Shown here piece by piece: positions 20,455-28,588 of a stretch of 64,000 nt of DNA. The stretch is from Aerococcus suis (GTDB taxonomy: Bacteria > Bacillota > Bacilli > Lactobacillales > Aerococcaceae): positions 217,770-281,769 of the forward strand of contig NZ_FWXK01000001.1 in the NCBI RefSeq assembly GCF_900176325.1. Direction: 5' to 3'. The translations under genes were made by a program, and so were the position numbers. Each line of letters begins with the position of its first letter. Position 1 is the stretch's first letter. The notes under the pieces are model-generated. The model had not been told where the DNA came from. It was given only the letters and a program-made list of their open reading frames with translations, and ran no database searches.

Positions 20455-21621
20455 TTAATTATTTTTCTGATATAATCGTTTATGCTCTTCGATTCCACCA
20501 ACTTGATAAACGACATTTGGTTCTTCAGATAGATACTGTGAGCTACCGTCAGTCGGCAATGTTTCTTGGAACATCTCTTCATATGCTGATAAACTCAATG
20601 ATTGGCGATTTGTCAGTAATTTTTGCTGAATTTCTGGAAGTAACGCCTCTTTATAATTGGCTTGTAAGGTTAGTGAGAAGAATTCTCCAACAGCACCTGA
20701 GCCATAACTAAACATTCCAATACGATCCCCACTCGTTAAAGTCTCGTCTTGTTCTAACAGACTTAATAAGCTTAGATATAAGGACCCTGTATAAATATTA
20801 CCTACTTGTCGATTATATTCTCGACTATTCTCAAAATGTTCCAATAACTCGTTGGCTTTTGTTTCACTCACTTCAGGCAACAATTGACGTAACCCTTTTA
20901 AGCCCATCTTAGTATATGGGAGATGGAAACAGATTGCTTCAAAATCGTCTAATGTCAACTCGGTTCTTTCTTTATATTTAGACCACACTTGATCTAAAAA
21001 TTCCAAATATTTTTCTGTTGAATATTTTCCAACAACTTTTGCAGTATCAGAATAATTAGGGCGCCAAAAGTCCATGATATCTCCTGAGAAATATACGGAA
21101 TCATCATTGACAGTAGCAATACGTGGATTAGCCGTAATTAACATAGCGACTGAGCCAGCTCCCTGAGTGGCTTCGCCTGATGAAGCTAGACCATAACGCG
21201 CAATGTCAGCAGCTATTACTAACGCTTTACGTTCAGGATGACGGGTCACATGATCGACCGCTGCTTGTAAGCCAGCCGTAGCACCATAACAAGCTTCCTT
21301 AATTTCTATTGCCCGAGCAAATGGATTAATAGTTAACAAATCATGAACATAGACCGCCATTGCTTTTGATTGATCCACTCCACTTTCTGAACCAACAATC
21401 ACATAATCAATAGCTGCTCTATCTTCATCCGTTAAAATATTATTTGCCGCATTACAGGCTAAAGTCACAGGATCTTGAGTAATCGGAGCTACCGCCATTT
21501 TCGACTGTCCTAGACCTTTCAAAAATTTACCTGGTGCTTCATGACGGGCTTCAGCTAAATCCGCCATATCCATATAATATTGAGGAGTATAGAAACCTAA
21601 CTTATCAATACCTACTTCCAT
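20455..21621 (-). CDS. mvaS: Hydroxymethylglutaryl-CoA synthase
   Basis: Condenses acetoacetyl-CoA with acetyl-CoA to HMG-CoA. The 388-residue thiolase-fold protein has all catalytic residues of the family: E79 in VGSESG, C111 in IKEACYGATAG and H233 in CFHLPYTKMG. Length and start (MEVGIDKLGFYTP) match the Gram-positive enzymes. AGGAGG lies 7 bases before the ATG. It faces mvaA tail to tail; the preceding step, acetoacetyl-CoA thiolase, is 40 kb away at 61375-62622. Confidence 0.97.
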   Translation of the reverse strand: MEVGIDKLGFYTPQYYMDMADLAEARHEAPGKFLKGLGQSKMAVAPITQDPVTLACNAANNILTDEDRAAIDYVIVGSESGVDQSKAMAVYVHDLLTINPFARAIEIKEACYGATAGLQAAVDHVTRHPERKALVIAADIARYGLASSGEATQGAGSVAMLITANPRIATVNDDSVYFSGDIMDFWRPNYSDTAKVVGKYSTEKYLEFLDQVWSKYKERTELTLDDFEAICFHLPYTKMGLKGLRQLLPEVSETKANELLEHFENSREYNRQVGNIYTGSLYLSLLSLLEQDETLTSGDRIGMFSYGSGAVGEFFSLTLQANYKEALLPEIQQKLLTNRQSLSLSAYEEMFQETLPTDGSSQYLSEEPNVVYQVGGIEEHKRLYQKNN

Positions 21622-21876
21622 TAAAAAACCTCCTAGATAACATCTATTCTCTTTATTTTATCATAACTCATCCAACGACTCTATAAAGATACTATTAAGT
21701 TATGAATAATTAGTCTCTTCTTTCAATCGATTGCTACGATAACACCGCTTCTAAACATTAGCGCAATGAGTATAAATGAGATTCGTCGCTTTATATATGG
21801 TTCTATGTTATACTAATTGAGACTTTGACAAATTAGACAATTTAGATAACTGTATATTTTGATAGAAAGGATTTAT

Positions 21877-22554
21877 ATGAAACCCCAAGTCGTCTTTGAA
21901 GACAACCACCTACTCGTTGTTAATAAGCCTGTTAATATGCCAGTACAAGCAGACGCGTCAGGTGATTTAGATTTATTAACGATTTGTAAACAATATATAA
22001 AAGAAGAATATAACAAGCCTGGAAATGTTTATCTCGGTTTAGTTCATCGCCTTGACCGCCCTACTGGAGGCGCTTTGGTGTTTGCTCGAACATCAAAAGC
22101 AGCTTCTCGCCTCGCTAAACAACTTCAACGTCATAAAATGGATCGCGAATATATGGCAGTCGTTCATGGACATATTAAACAGATGTCAGGTAAATTGGAA
22201 AATTATTTGATTAAAGACCATCAAAAAAATATTGTTTCTGTCGTCGACAAGAAAACAAAAGGTGCTAAAAAAGCTATTTTAACTTATGAAGTGATTGGCT
22301 ATGCCGAGGAGTTTACGCTAGTTAATGTTCGCTTACATACTGGTCGCTCGCATCAAATCCGTGTACAATTTAGTCATCTAGGACATCCCCTTTATGGCGA
22401 CCAAAAATATGGGGCTAAAATCAACAAACCGGGACAACAGTTAGCCTTATGGGGATCTAAATTAGCTTTTAAACATCCCACACTAAAAGATTTAATGACC
22501 TTCCATTCAGAGCCACCTTTGACTTATCCTTGGTCATTATTTAATAACGAATAA
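21877..22554 (+). CDS. RluA/RluD-type RNA pseudouridine synthase
   Basis: A 225-residue pseudouridine synthase with the catalytic motif HRLDRPTGG at 57-65 (nucleophile D60) and the later RSHQIRVQFSHLGHPLYGD typical of the RluA family. There is no N-terminal S4 domain, so it is a short member; the rRNA or tRNA target cannot be told. ATG 21877 has AAAGG 7 bases upstream; a TTG six codons earlier overlaps the binding site and is rejected. The gene is divergent from mvaS and convergent with rpiA. Confidence 0.92.
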   Translation: MKPQVVFEDNHLLVVNKPVNMPVQADASGDLDLLTICKQYIKEEYNKPGNVYLGLVHRLDRPTGGALVFARTSKAASRLAKQLQRHKMDREYMAVVHGHIKQMSGKLENYLIKDHQKNIVSVVDKKTKGAKKAILTYEVIGYAEEFTLVNVRLHTGRSHQIRVQFSHLGHPLYGDQKYGAKINKPGQQLALWGSKLAFKHPTLKDLMTFHSEPPLTYPWSLFNNE

Positions 22555-22560
22555 ATAGAT

Positions 22561-22586
22561 AAACGTCAGGATTAATCCTGGCGTTT
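22561..22586. terminator. Bidirectional terminator between the pseudouridine synthase gene and rpiA
   Basis: AAACGTCAGGA (22561-22571) pairs with TCCTGGCGTTT (22576-22586), one G-T pair. Confidence 0.85.
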
Positions 22587-22589
22587 TGC

Positions 22590-23264
22590 TTATTTGGTGA
22601 TAATTTGAGCGGCATCATCTTCAGCGATAATGACTTTATTTGCTCGATTAAGGAATAATCCATGTTCAACAACACCGACTAAATGAATCAATTCTTCGGC
22701 TAGGTCATATGGATGTGTAATTTTTTCTAGATGTAAATCGATAATATAATGTTTATGATCCGTTACATAAGGATTTCCTTCTGAATCTAGTCGTAATGTT
22801 GGATGATAACCTTTTTCTTCAAAATAACGTAACAATTGTTGGCTACCTTCTGTTATTACTTCTACTGGTAGAGGGAAAGCGCCCAATTGGTCCACTTTCT
22901 TCGTATGGTCAGCAATCCAAATAATCTCTTGACTATTGTTAGCAACAATTTTTTCAATAAGCAAGGCGCCGCCACCACCTTTGATTCCATTTAAGTCATC
23001 ATCAAACTCATCTGTTCCATCCACTGTAATGTCTAATTGTTCAACCTCATCAATCGAGCGAATGGTGATTCCTTGTTCTTGTGCTAATTCAGCTGTCGCA
23101 ATTGATGTTGGCACTCCAACAATTTTAAGTCCTTCATTTTTTATCCGTTCAGCTAAAGCCAACACAAAATAATAAGCTGTTGACCCCGTTCCTAATCCGA
23201 CAGTCATCCCATCCTGAATAAACTCAGCTGCCTTTTCTCCTACTAATTGCTTCTCGTTAGTCAC
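22590..23264 (-). CDS. rpiA: Ribose-5-phosphate isomerase A
   Basis: Interconverts ribose 5-phosphate and ribulose 5-phosphate in the pentose phosphate pathway. The 224-residue protein shows GLGTGSTA (23-30), DGTDEFD and the KGGGGALLIEK motif with the conserved catalytic lysine and glutamate region. The start codon is GTG with AGGAGG 9 bases upstream. It is monocistronic, ending in the terminator shared with the pseudouridine synthase gene. Confidence 0.96.
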   Translation of the reverse strand: MTNEKQLVGEKAAEFIQDGMTVGLGTGSTAYYFVLALAERIKNEGLKIVGVPTSIATAELAQEQGITIRSIDEVEQLDITVDGTDEFDDDLNGIKGGGGALLIEKIVANNSQEIIWIADHTKKVDQLGAFPLPVEVITEGSQQLLRYFEEKGYHPTLRLDSEGNPYVTDHKHYIIDLHLEKITHPYDLAEELIHLVGVVEHGLFLNRANKVIIAEDDAAQIITK

Positions 23265-23458
23265 GTTAATCGTCCTCCTACTATCTTTAGTCCTTCACAA
23301 TACTGCCTTAATCATACGGAAGTTTTAATTTAAAGTCTAGTCAGTCTAGACATTTCCTCCAATAATAAGTAAGATTTAACCCGTGAGATTATTCGCAGCC
23401 CTTTTTTTACCGTATAATAGAATCAATCATAATAAAACTATCATTAAGGAGTCTTTTT

Positions 23459-24214
23459 ATGTCTAGATCAACACCAAATGTTACCTCTCATTTTCGAAAA
23501 GATATGATTATGGTCCCTGAAGCGATTAACGAAGCTTCAGGAATTCGCGTTTTCGGTCGTACGTTAAAATCGTTTGTTTTTACAACTGATGTCGCTACAA
23601 TTACTTATTGTAATGCCGATGCCGTTTTAGCGGTTTATCCCTTCTCTCCTCATCCATCGATTATCCAAGCTATCAGTTCACTAGCACAACGCCCCGTATT
23701 TGCAGGCGTTGGTGGGGGACAAACCCAAGGACGTCGGAGCGTTGATGTGTCTCTATTTGCTGAAGCTGCGGGTGTTTCTGGTATTGTCGTTAATGCCCCT
23801 ATGCCAACCGATCACATTTTAGAAATTGAAAAAACAGTCGATTCCCCTATTATTGGTACCGTCGTCTCTGCTTATAACGATATTTCCGCTCGCTTAGCTG
23901 CTGGTGTCGATATTGTTAACGTTTCTGGTGGAAAAGATACACCGGATATTGTCGCACGAATTAGAGAACAATATCCCGATTTACCGATTATTGCTACTGG
24001 AGGCAAAAGCGATGATACCATCCGTGCTGCCATAAAAGCTGGAGCAAATGCCATTTCATGGACGCCACCGACAACGGGGGACATTTTTAAAGAAAAAATG
24101 GCGACTTATCGTAAAGACAGAAGAAATGAATTCATAGAATCTCATGATGGTATGACGCTTAACGAGTATGAAGAGTTTCTTGAAGAGAAAACAGATAATC
24201 ATTCCTCATTATAG
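23459..24214 (+). CDS. Uncharacterised TIM-barrel protein
   Basis: A 251-residue soluble protein whose alternating strands and helices and late glycine-rich turns (VFAGVGGGQTQGRR, IVNVSGGKDTPDI, PIIATGGKSDDTIRAAIKAGANAIS) fit an alpha/beta barrel that binds a phosphate group, like the IMPDH/ThiG-type barrels. I do not recognise an enzyme signature and give no reaction; related proteins are, as I recall, labelled only as hydrolase. AAGGAG lies 7 bases before the ATG. The M24 peptidase gene begins 21 bases after its stop, so the two are probably cotranscribed. Confidence 0.8.
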   Translation: MSRSTPNVTSHFRKDMIMVPEAINEASGIRVFGRTLKSFVFTTDVATITYCNADAVLAVYPFSPHPSIIQAISSLAQRPVFAGVGGGQTQGRRSVDVSLFAEAAGVSGIVVNAPMPTDHILEIEKTVDSPIIGTVVSAYNDISARLAAGVDIVNVSGGKDTPDIVARIREQYPDLPIIATGGKSDDTIRAAIKAGANAISWTPPTTGDIFKEKMATYRKDRRNEFIESHDGMTLNEYEEFLEEKTDNHSSL

Positions 24215-24235
24215 AAAGGTTTAGGCCCATTAATT

Positions 24236-25351
24236 ATGACAGAATATACTCAACGTTTAACTCACTTGCAAAATACACTTAATCAACAGTCAATTGATGC
24301 GATGATTATTTCAAGTCCCGACGCAATTACCTATTATACCGGTGTTTCTAATGATCCAATGGAAAGACTTTGGTTATTAATTGTTCAACCTCAGCAACCT
24401 TCTCAATTAATTGCTAATACTCTGTTTTCCGTTCCTGATTCTGATGATTACGACATTATTTGGATTGATGATACAACCGAGATAACAGATGCTTTTAACC
24501 GATTAACCTATCCATTAGCTGATGAACAAGCCTTACATATTGGTATCGATAAGACGTGGTCTGTCGGTCAATTTTTCCCTATTGCTAAAGCTCATCCTAA
24601 TTGGCAATTTGATGTGACTAGTGACTTAGTCGACCAACAAATTGCTACGAAATCTCCTGCAGAACAAGAAGCGATGCGTGAAGCCTCAGCAATTAATGAC
24701 CGCGTAATGGCACGCATGATTTCTGAAGTGATTCCCTTAGGCATCTCTGAACTTGAGGCTATCGAACATTTAAAACGCCTTTATCTTGAAGAAGACGCTG
24801 ATGGAGGATTTAGTTTTGACCCTATTGTCGCTTATGGTGCTAATGGCGCTGATCCTCATCATGTCCCCGACAACACGCTTCCTCAAATTGGGGATGCTGT
24901 TGTCATCGATATTGGTTGCCGACACAATGGCTACTGTTCTGATATGACACGAACCGTTTATTATGGGGAGGTTTCTCAACTAAATCGTTCGCTTTACCAA
25001 ATTGTGAAAAGAGCCAACGAAAAAGGAATTTCTGCAGTTACAGAAGGCGACCCAATAGCTAATGTTGACCAGGCCAGTCGTGACTTTATTACAGAAGAAG
25101 GTTATGGTGAATATTTTACTCATCGTACCGGTCACTTTATTGGACAATCCGTTCACGAATCTGGAGATGTTAGCAGTTCAAATCATCAGCCAATAGCAGT
25201 CGGTAATATTTTCTCTGTAGAACCCGGTATCTATTTACCGAATCAAACCGCTGTACGAATTGAAGATTTAATTATTGTGACAGAAGATGGCCCAGAAGTT
25301 ATTAATCATTATTCTAAAGATCTACTCGTTATTGAGCCACTACATCGTTAG
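24236..25351 (+). CDS. pepQ: M24 family metallopeptidase, Xaa-Pro dipeptidase type
   Basis: A 371-residue creatinase/prolidase-type peptidase that cleaves Xaa-Pro peptides in the cytoplasm. The N-terminal domain (about 1-130) precedes a pita-bread catalytic domain with metal ligands in VVIDIGCRHNGYCSDMTRT, HRTGHFIGQSVHE, VEPGIY and RIEDLI. The ribosome binding site is weak (TTTAGG about 10 bases before the ATG), suggesting coupling to the TIM-barrel gene upstream. It ends in a strong terminator facing the ABC importer genes. It could instead be an aminopeptidase P-like enzyme; the exact specificity is inferred. Confidence 0.88.
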   Translation: MTEYTQRLTHLQNTLNQQSIDAMIISSPDAITYYTGVSNDPMERLWLLIVQPQQPSQLIANTLFSVPDSDDYDIIWIDDTTEITDAFNRLTYPLADEQALHIGIDKTWSVGQFFPIAKAHPNWQFDVTSDLVDQQIATKSPAEQEAMREASAINDRVMARMISEVIPLGISELEAIEHLKRLYLEEDADGGFSFDPIVAYGANGADPHHVPDNTLPQIGDAVVIDIGCRHNGYCSDMTRTVYYGEVSQLNRSLYQIVKRANEKGISAVTEGDPIANVDQASRDFITEEGYGEYFTHRTGHFIGQSVHESGDVSSSNHQPIAVGNIFSVEPGIYLPNQTAVRIEDLIIVTEDGPEVINHYSKDLLVIEPLHR

Positions 25352-25361
25352 TCACATTCAA

Positions 25362-25395
25362 AAAAGACCGTCAATTTTTATGACGGTCTTTTTAT
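25362..25395. terminator. Bidirectional terminator between pepQ and the ABC importer
   Basis: AAAAGACCGTCA (25362-25373) pairs perfectly with TGACGGTCTTTT (25381-25392), followed by T on the plus strand and by A-derived T on the minus strand. Confidence 0.92.
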
Positions 25396-26337
25396 TTACT
25401 CTTTAGCTAAAAAGTGTAAGATATCCTGCCGATTAATGCGACCAATATATTGGTCATGGTGGTAAACATTCACCTGTTCATTAGACGCTAATACCGAATA
25501 TAATTCCGATAATAACGTGTCTGTTTGAAGTGATGGATGACTGTCTTCAGCCACATCCTGATTATAATAGCCATTATCAATTAGTCGACTAACCGTTTGA
25601 TGATTTTGCTCAGGATTACTGAAAAACTGTTTCACAAAGGCTGTCTCAGGATTATTCACTAATGACTGCGGCGTTCCTACCTGTTCTAAGATGCCATCAT
25701 TAATAATACCGATTCGATCTCCAATACGTAATGCCTCTTTCATATCATGAGTGACAAAGACAATGGTCGTCTTAAATTCGTCATGTAAACTGACGACTAA
25801 GTCTTGCAACGATTCTCGAATAATCGGATCTAATGCACTAAATGGTTCATCCATTAGAATGATTTCTGGTTGGGCAATTATCGCACGTATAATACCAATT
25901 CGTTGTTGCTCGCCACCTGACAATTCACTTGGATATCGCGATAAATACGTTTCTGGATCCAAATCAACACGCTTTAATAATCGTTTCGTCTCCTTGACAA
26001 TTTTTTGTTTTGGCCAGCCAAGCATTTCCGGAATAACAGCGATATTTCGTTGGACAGTCATATTAGGAAATAAGGCAATTTGTTGTAGAACATACCCAAT
26101 TTTCCATCGCAGTTTTTGTAAATCGTACGATTGAATATTTTCCCCTTCAAAAAGAATATCACCTTCACTTTGTTGGATTAAACCATTAATCATTTTTAAG
26201 CTAGTCGATTTTCCGCTTCCCGACGGACCAACTAAAACAAAAATTTCACCGCGAGGAATCGTTAAATTAAAATCTTTTAACACCAATTGATCCCCAAATG
26301 CTTTTGAGACATGGTTAAATGTAATCATGGGTTCCAA
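25396..26337 (-). CDS. ABC importer ATP-binding protein, glycine betaine / ergothioneine type (OpuCA/EgtV-like)
   Basis: A 313-residue ATPase with Walker A GPSGSGKST, a Q-loop in GYVLQQIALFP, signature LSGGEQQR and Walker B IILMDEP, then a C-terminal extension of about 75 residues resembling a reduced CBS region. It pairs with the permease-binding protein fusion whose gene ends two bases upstream. The start is TTG 26337, because AGGAAGGGG lies 7 bases before it, whereas the ATG three codons later is 16 bases away. The substrate is either a compatible solute such as betaine or choline, or ergothioneine as in the pneumococcal EgtUV system; sequence alone does not decide. Confidence 0.88.
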   Translation of the reverse strand: MEPMITFNHVSKAFGDQLVLKDFNLTIPRGEIFVLVGPSGSGKSTSLKMINGLIQQSEGDILFEGENIQSYDLQKLRWKIGYVLQQIALFPNMTVQRNIAVIPEMLGWPKQKIVKETKRLLKRVDLDPETYLSRYPSELSGGEQQRIGIIRAIIAQPEIILMDEPFSALDPIIRESLQDLVVSLHDEFKTTIVFVTHDMKEALRIGDRIGIINDGILEQVGTPQSLVNNPETAFVKQFFSNPEQNHQTVSRLIDNGYYNQDVAEDSHPSLQTDTLLSELYSVLASNEQVNVYHHDQYIGRINRQDILHFLAKE

Positions 26338-26339
26338 TT

Positions 26340-27878
26340 TTAATCCCCTTCCTCTACTAATCCGTGCGCAACCAAGTAATCGTGAGCTACCTCTTGTGCA
26401 TCTTTTTCTTCTACATTTACAGCATAATTCATTTTGGCCATCTCTTCTTCAGTAATTTGACCGGCTAGTTGATTTAATGCTTCCACAATTTTAGGATGGT
26501 CATCATAAAATTCCTGACGCATTAATGGTGCTCCTTGATAAGAGGCAAATAGTTGTTGATCGTCCTCTAACAATTTTAAATGATACTCTTCTAACTGACT
26601 ATCAGTCGAATAAGCATCTGTAATATCAATATCACCGTTGCCAATGGCTTCATAACGGAGTGACGGTTCCATACTAGCAACGTCACCAAATTGTAAATCA
26701 TATAATGATTGAATACCTTTATACCCATCATCACGATCAATAAACTCTAAGGTAAAGCCTGCTTGCACTTGTTGGCTAATTGCCTTTAAATCTGAAATTG
26801 TTGTTAATTGATGATCTTTAGCATAATCGTCTCTCACAGCTAACGCATAAGTGTTTTGATAGGCCATTGGTTTTAACAATGTCATATCAAATTGCTCTTT
26901 TAATCGCTTGTCGGCTTCTTGGTATGTTTCTTCAGGTGATAGTTGGCTCGCATCTAACGATTCAGGAACGGACACCAAACTGTCTAGAACAGTTCCTGTG
27001 AATTCTGGGTAAATATCAACTTCATCACTTTTTAACGCATTAAACACAAAACTTGTTTTCCCAAAATTTGATTTTAATTCAACAGTCATATTGGGATCTG
27101 CCTCTTCAATTAATTCTTTATACATATTAATCAAGATATCTGGCTCAGACCCTAACTTACCAGCAATTCGAACCGTTTCTTCTCGGTTTTGATACTGTTC
27201 ATATATTGTTCCCCCTACAATCATTAAGCACAGCGTCAAAATAATCCCTAATGACCATTTGGGTTTCATATATTGCAGCATACGAATAAGTCCACTGAAA
27301 ATAACCGCCAATAATGCCGAAGCAATAGCTCCGATTAACGTAAGCGCTAAATTATTTCGGTCAATCCCTAATAAAATAAAGTTCCCGAGACCACCACCAC
27401 CTACCAAAGCAGCTAAGGTTGCGGTCCCAATAATCAATACAAGCGCACTACGAATACCAGAAATAATAATAGGCATCGCAATCGGTAAGTCAACTTTAAA
27501 TAGTCGCCGTAACCTTGACATTCCAAAGGCGGTAGCAGCTTCTTCTAAAGCGGGATCAATTTCCGACAGTCCCACATACGTATTTTGAAAAATGGGCAAC
27601 AGAGCATAAATAACTAACGCAATTAATGCTGGGGTTGACCCTATGCCAACAAAAGGAATTAATAATCCTAGTAACGCTAACGACGGAATCGTTTGTAACA
27701 CACTGGTTATTTGTAAAACCACTTCGCCAACTTTTCGATGATTAACTAACCAAATCGCTAACGGAACCGTAATCACAATCGCAATTAATAAAGCGGTCAG
27801 TGAAATACCGATATGTGTTAATGTCGCTGATAACAGTTCATCTTTACGTTCTATGAACGTTTCTAACAAGGCATTCAT
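26340..27878 (-). CDS. ABC importer permease fused to substrate-binding domain (EgtU / OpuC type)
   Basis: A 512-residue fusion. Residues about 1-210 are a ProW-like permease with five or six membrane spans and the EAA-like loop EEAATAFGMSRLRRLFKVDLPIAMP; a last span (about 212-232) anchors an OpuAC-type periplasmic-fold domain to about 505 with FGKTSFVFNAL, DIYPEFTGTVLDSL, KPMAYQNTYALAV and GDIDITDAYSTDSQL. This single-chain arrangement and these motifs are close to the pneumococcal ergothioneine receptor EgtU as I remember it, and also to older choline/betaine annotations. It is the first gene of a two-gene operon, its stop almost touching the ATPase start. Confidence 0.87.
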   Translation of the reverse strand: MNALLETFIERKDELLSATLTHIGISLTALLIAIVITVPLAIWLVNHRKVGEVVLQITSVLQTIPSLALLGLLIPFVGIGSTPALIALVIYALLPIFQNTYVGLSEIDPALEEAATAFGMSRLRRLFKVDLPIAMPIIISGIRSALVLIIGTATLAALVGGGGLGNFILLGIDRNNLALTLIGAIASALLAVIFSGLIRMLQYMKPKWSLGIILTLCLMIVGGTIYEQYQNREETVRIAGKLGSEPDILINMYKELIEEADPNMTVELKSNFGKTSFVFNALKSDEVDIYPEFTGTVLDSLVSVPESLDASQLSPEETYQEADKRLKEQFDMTLLKPMAYQNTYALAVRDDYAKDHQLTTISDLKAISQQVQAGFTLEFIDRDDGYKGIQSLYDLQFGDVASMEPSLRYEAIGNGDIDITDAYSTDSQLEEYHLKLLEDDQQLFASYQGAPLMRQEFYDDHPKIVEALNQLAGQITEEEMAKMNYAVNVEEKDAQEVAHDYLVAHGLVEEGD

Positions 27879-27982
27879 AATTTCCCCCTAGCTTACTTAT
27901 TTTCACACAAGGTATCTTAATCATATATTTTTGTGAATATTGGCGCAAGAAAAACGCTTGCGTAGTGAAAAAATAAATTTTA

Positions 27983-28020
27983 CAAAAAAAGCGTCCCATT
28001 CTCTAGAGAACAGAACGCTT
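27983..28020 (-). terminator. Terminator after the 103-residue membrane protein gene
   Basis: AAGCGT (27989-27994) pairs with ACGCTT (28015-28020), inside which TTCTCTAGAGAA is itself a palindrome; seven T follow on the minus strand. Confidence 0.8.
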
Positions 28021-28032
28021 ACACAAAACGAT

Positions 28033-28344
28033 TCAGCGTAAATATGTGATGACTGTATGTCCAAATACGACTAAAAGAATAATAGCAATGATAACTAAAA
28101 TGACACCTATAACTAATCGCCAAGGGTGTTTAGGGTTGGACCATTGCCACTGCTTATCTTTTTGCTCTTTAAAATAGATTTCATTGGTATCTAGTAAATT
28201 AATATTTTGGTTAACAGAATCGATGTCACGAAACTCAGCCTTAGAATACTCTGTGGTATCTTGATTTGCTAAATGTGAGGAAGTATGACGTTTGTCAGTT
28301 GCTTCCATATATTTTTTCCATTCACGATAGGTTCGTCGTTTCAT
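28033..28344 (-). CDS. Small tail-anchored membrane protein of unknown function
   Basis: A 103-residue protein with a charged, polar N-terminal part (about 1-75) and a single strongly hydrophobic segment near the C-terminus (VIGVILVIIAIILLVVFGHTVI, about 78-99), ending in YLR. I do not recognise the family. It is expressed alone: it has GGAGGCC upstream of its ATG and its own terminator, and lies between the ABC importer operon and metK, divergent from metK. A membrane-linked regulator or assembly factor is conceivable but not supported. Confidence 0.7.
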   Translation of the reverse strand: MKRRTYREWKKYMEATDKRHTSSHLANQDTTEYSKAEFRDIDSVNQNINLLDTNEIYFKEQKDKQWQWSNPKHPWRLVIGVILVIIAIILLVVFGHTVITYLR

Positions 28345-28509
28345 TCTAAGGCCTCCTTATGTTACTGATGACGTTATTTACAGTATAAAGGAATTTCATT
28401 TGGATTTGAACTAAAGTTCACATTTATCAACAAAATCCGTCGCTAGTTTGATATTTAAACTAAAATATTATTTTCTCATAACTTATTCTCTTTTTAAAGC
28501 AAAATTCAT

Positions 28510-28538
28510 TTGACACTCCTTAGAAAATAAGGGAAAAT
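28510..28538 (+). promoter_or_regulatory. Probable metK promoter with an internal inverted repeat
   Basis: Consensus TTGACA at 28510-28515 with a weak -10 box (GAAAAT) 17 bases on. Inside the spacer CCTTA-GAAAA-TAAGG (28518-28532) is an inverted repeat that could be an operator. The following leader has a small hairpin, TCCG..CGGA, before GGAGG. Confidence 0.45.
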
Positions 28539-28588
28539 TTACATAATACATCCGTGGCCACAAGCGGAAAATAAATGGAGGAAACTTA

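Noticed and set aside
21859-21876. TTG start six codons upstream of the pseudouridine synthase ATG
   Set aside because: The TTG overlaps the AAAGG binding site of the ATG start.
28501-28588. SMK-box (SAM-III) or S-box riboswitch upstream of metK
   Set aside because: I looked for the conserved bases of the SMK core and the S box. The GATGCCTTG-like part of SMK is absent and the S-box blocks are not present; only a short hairpin and an unrelated inverted repeat remain.
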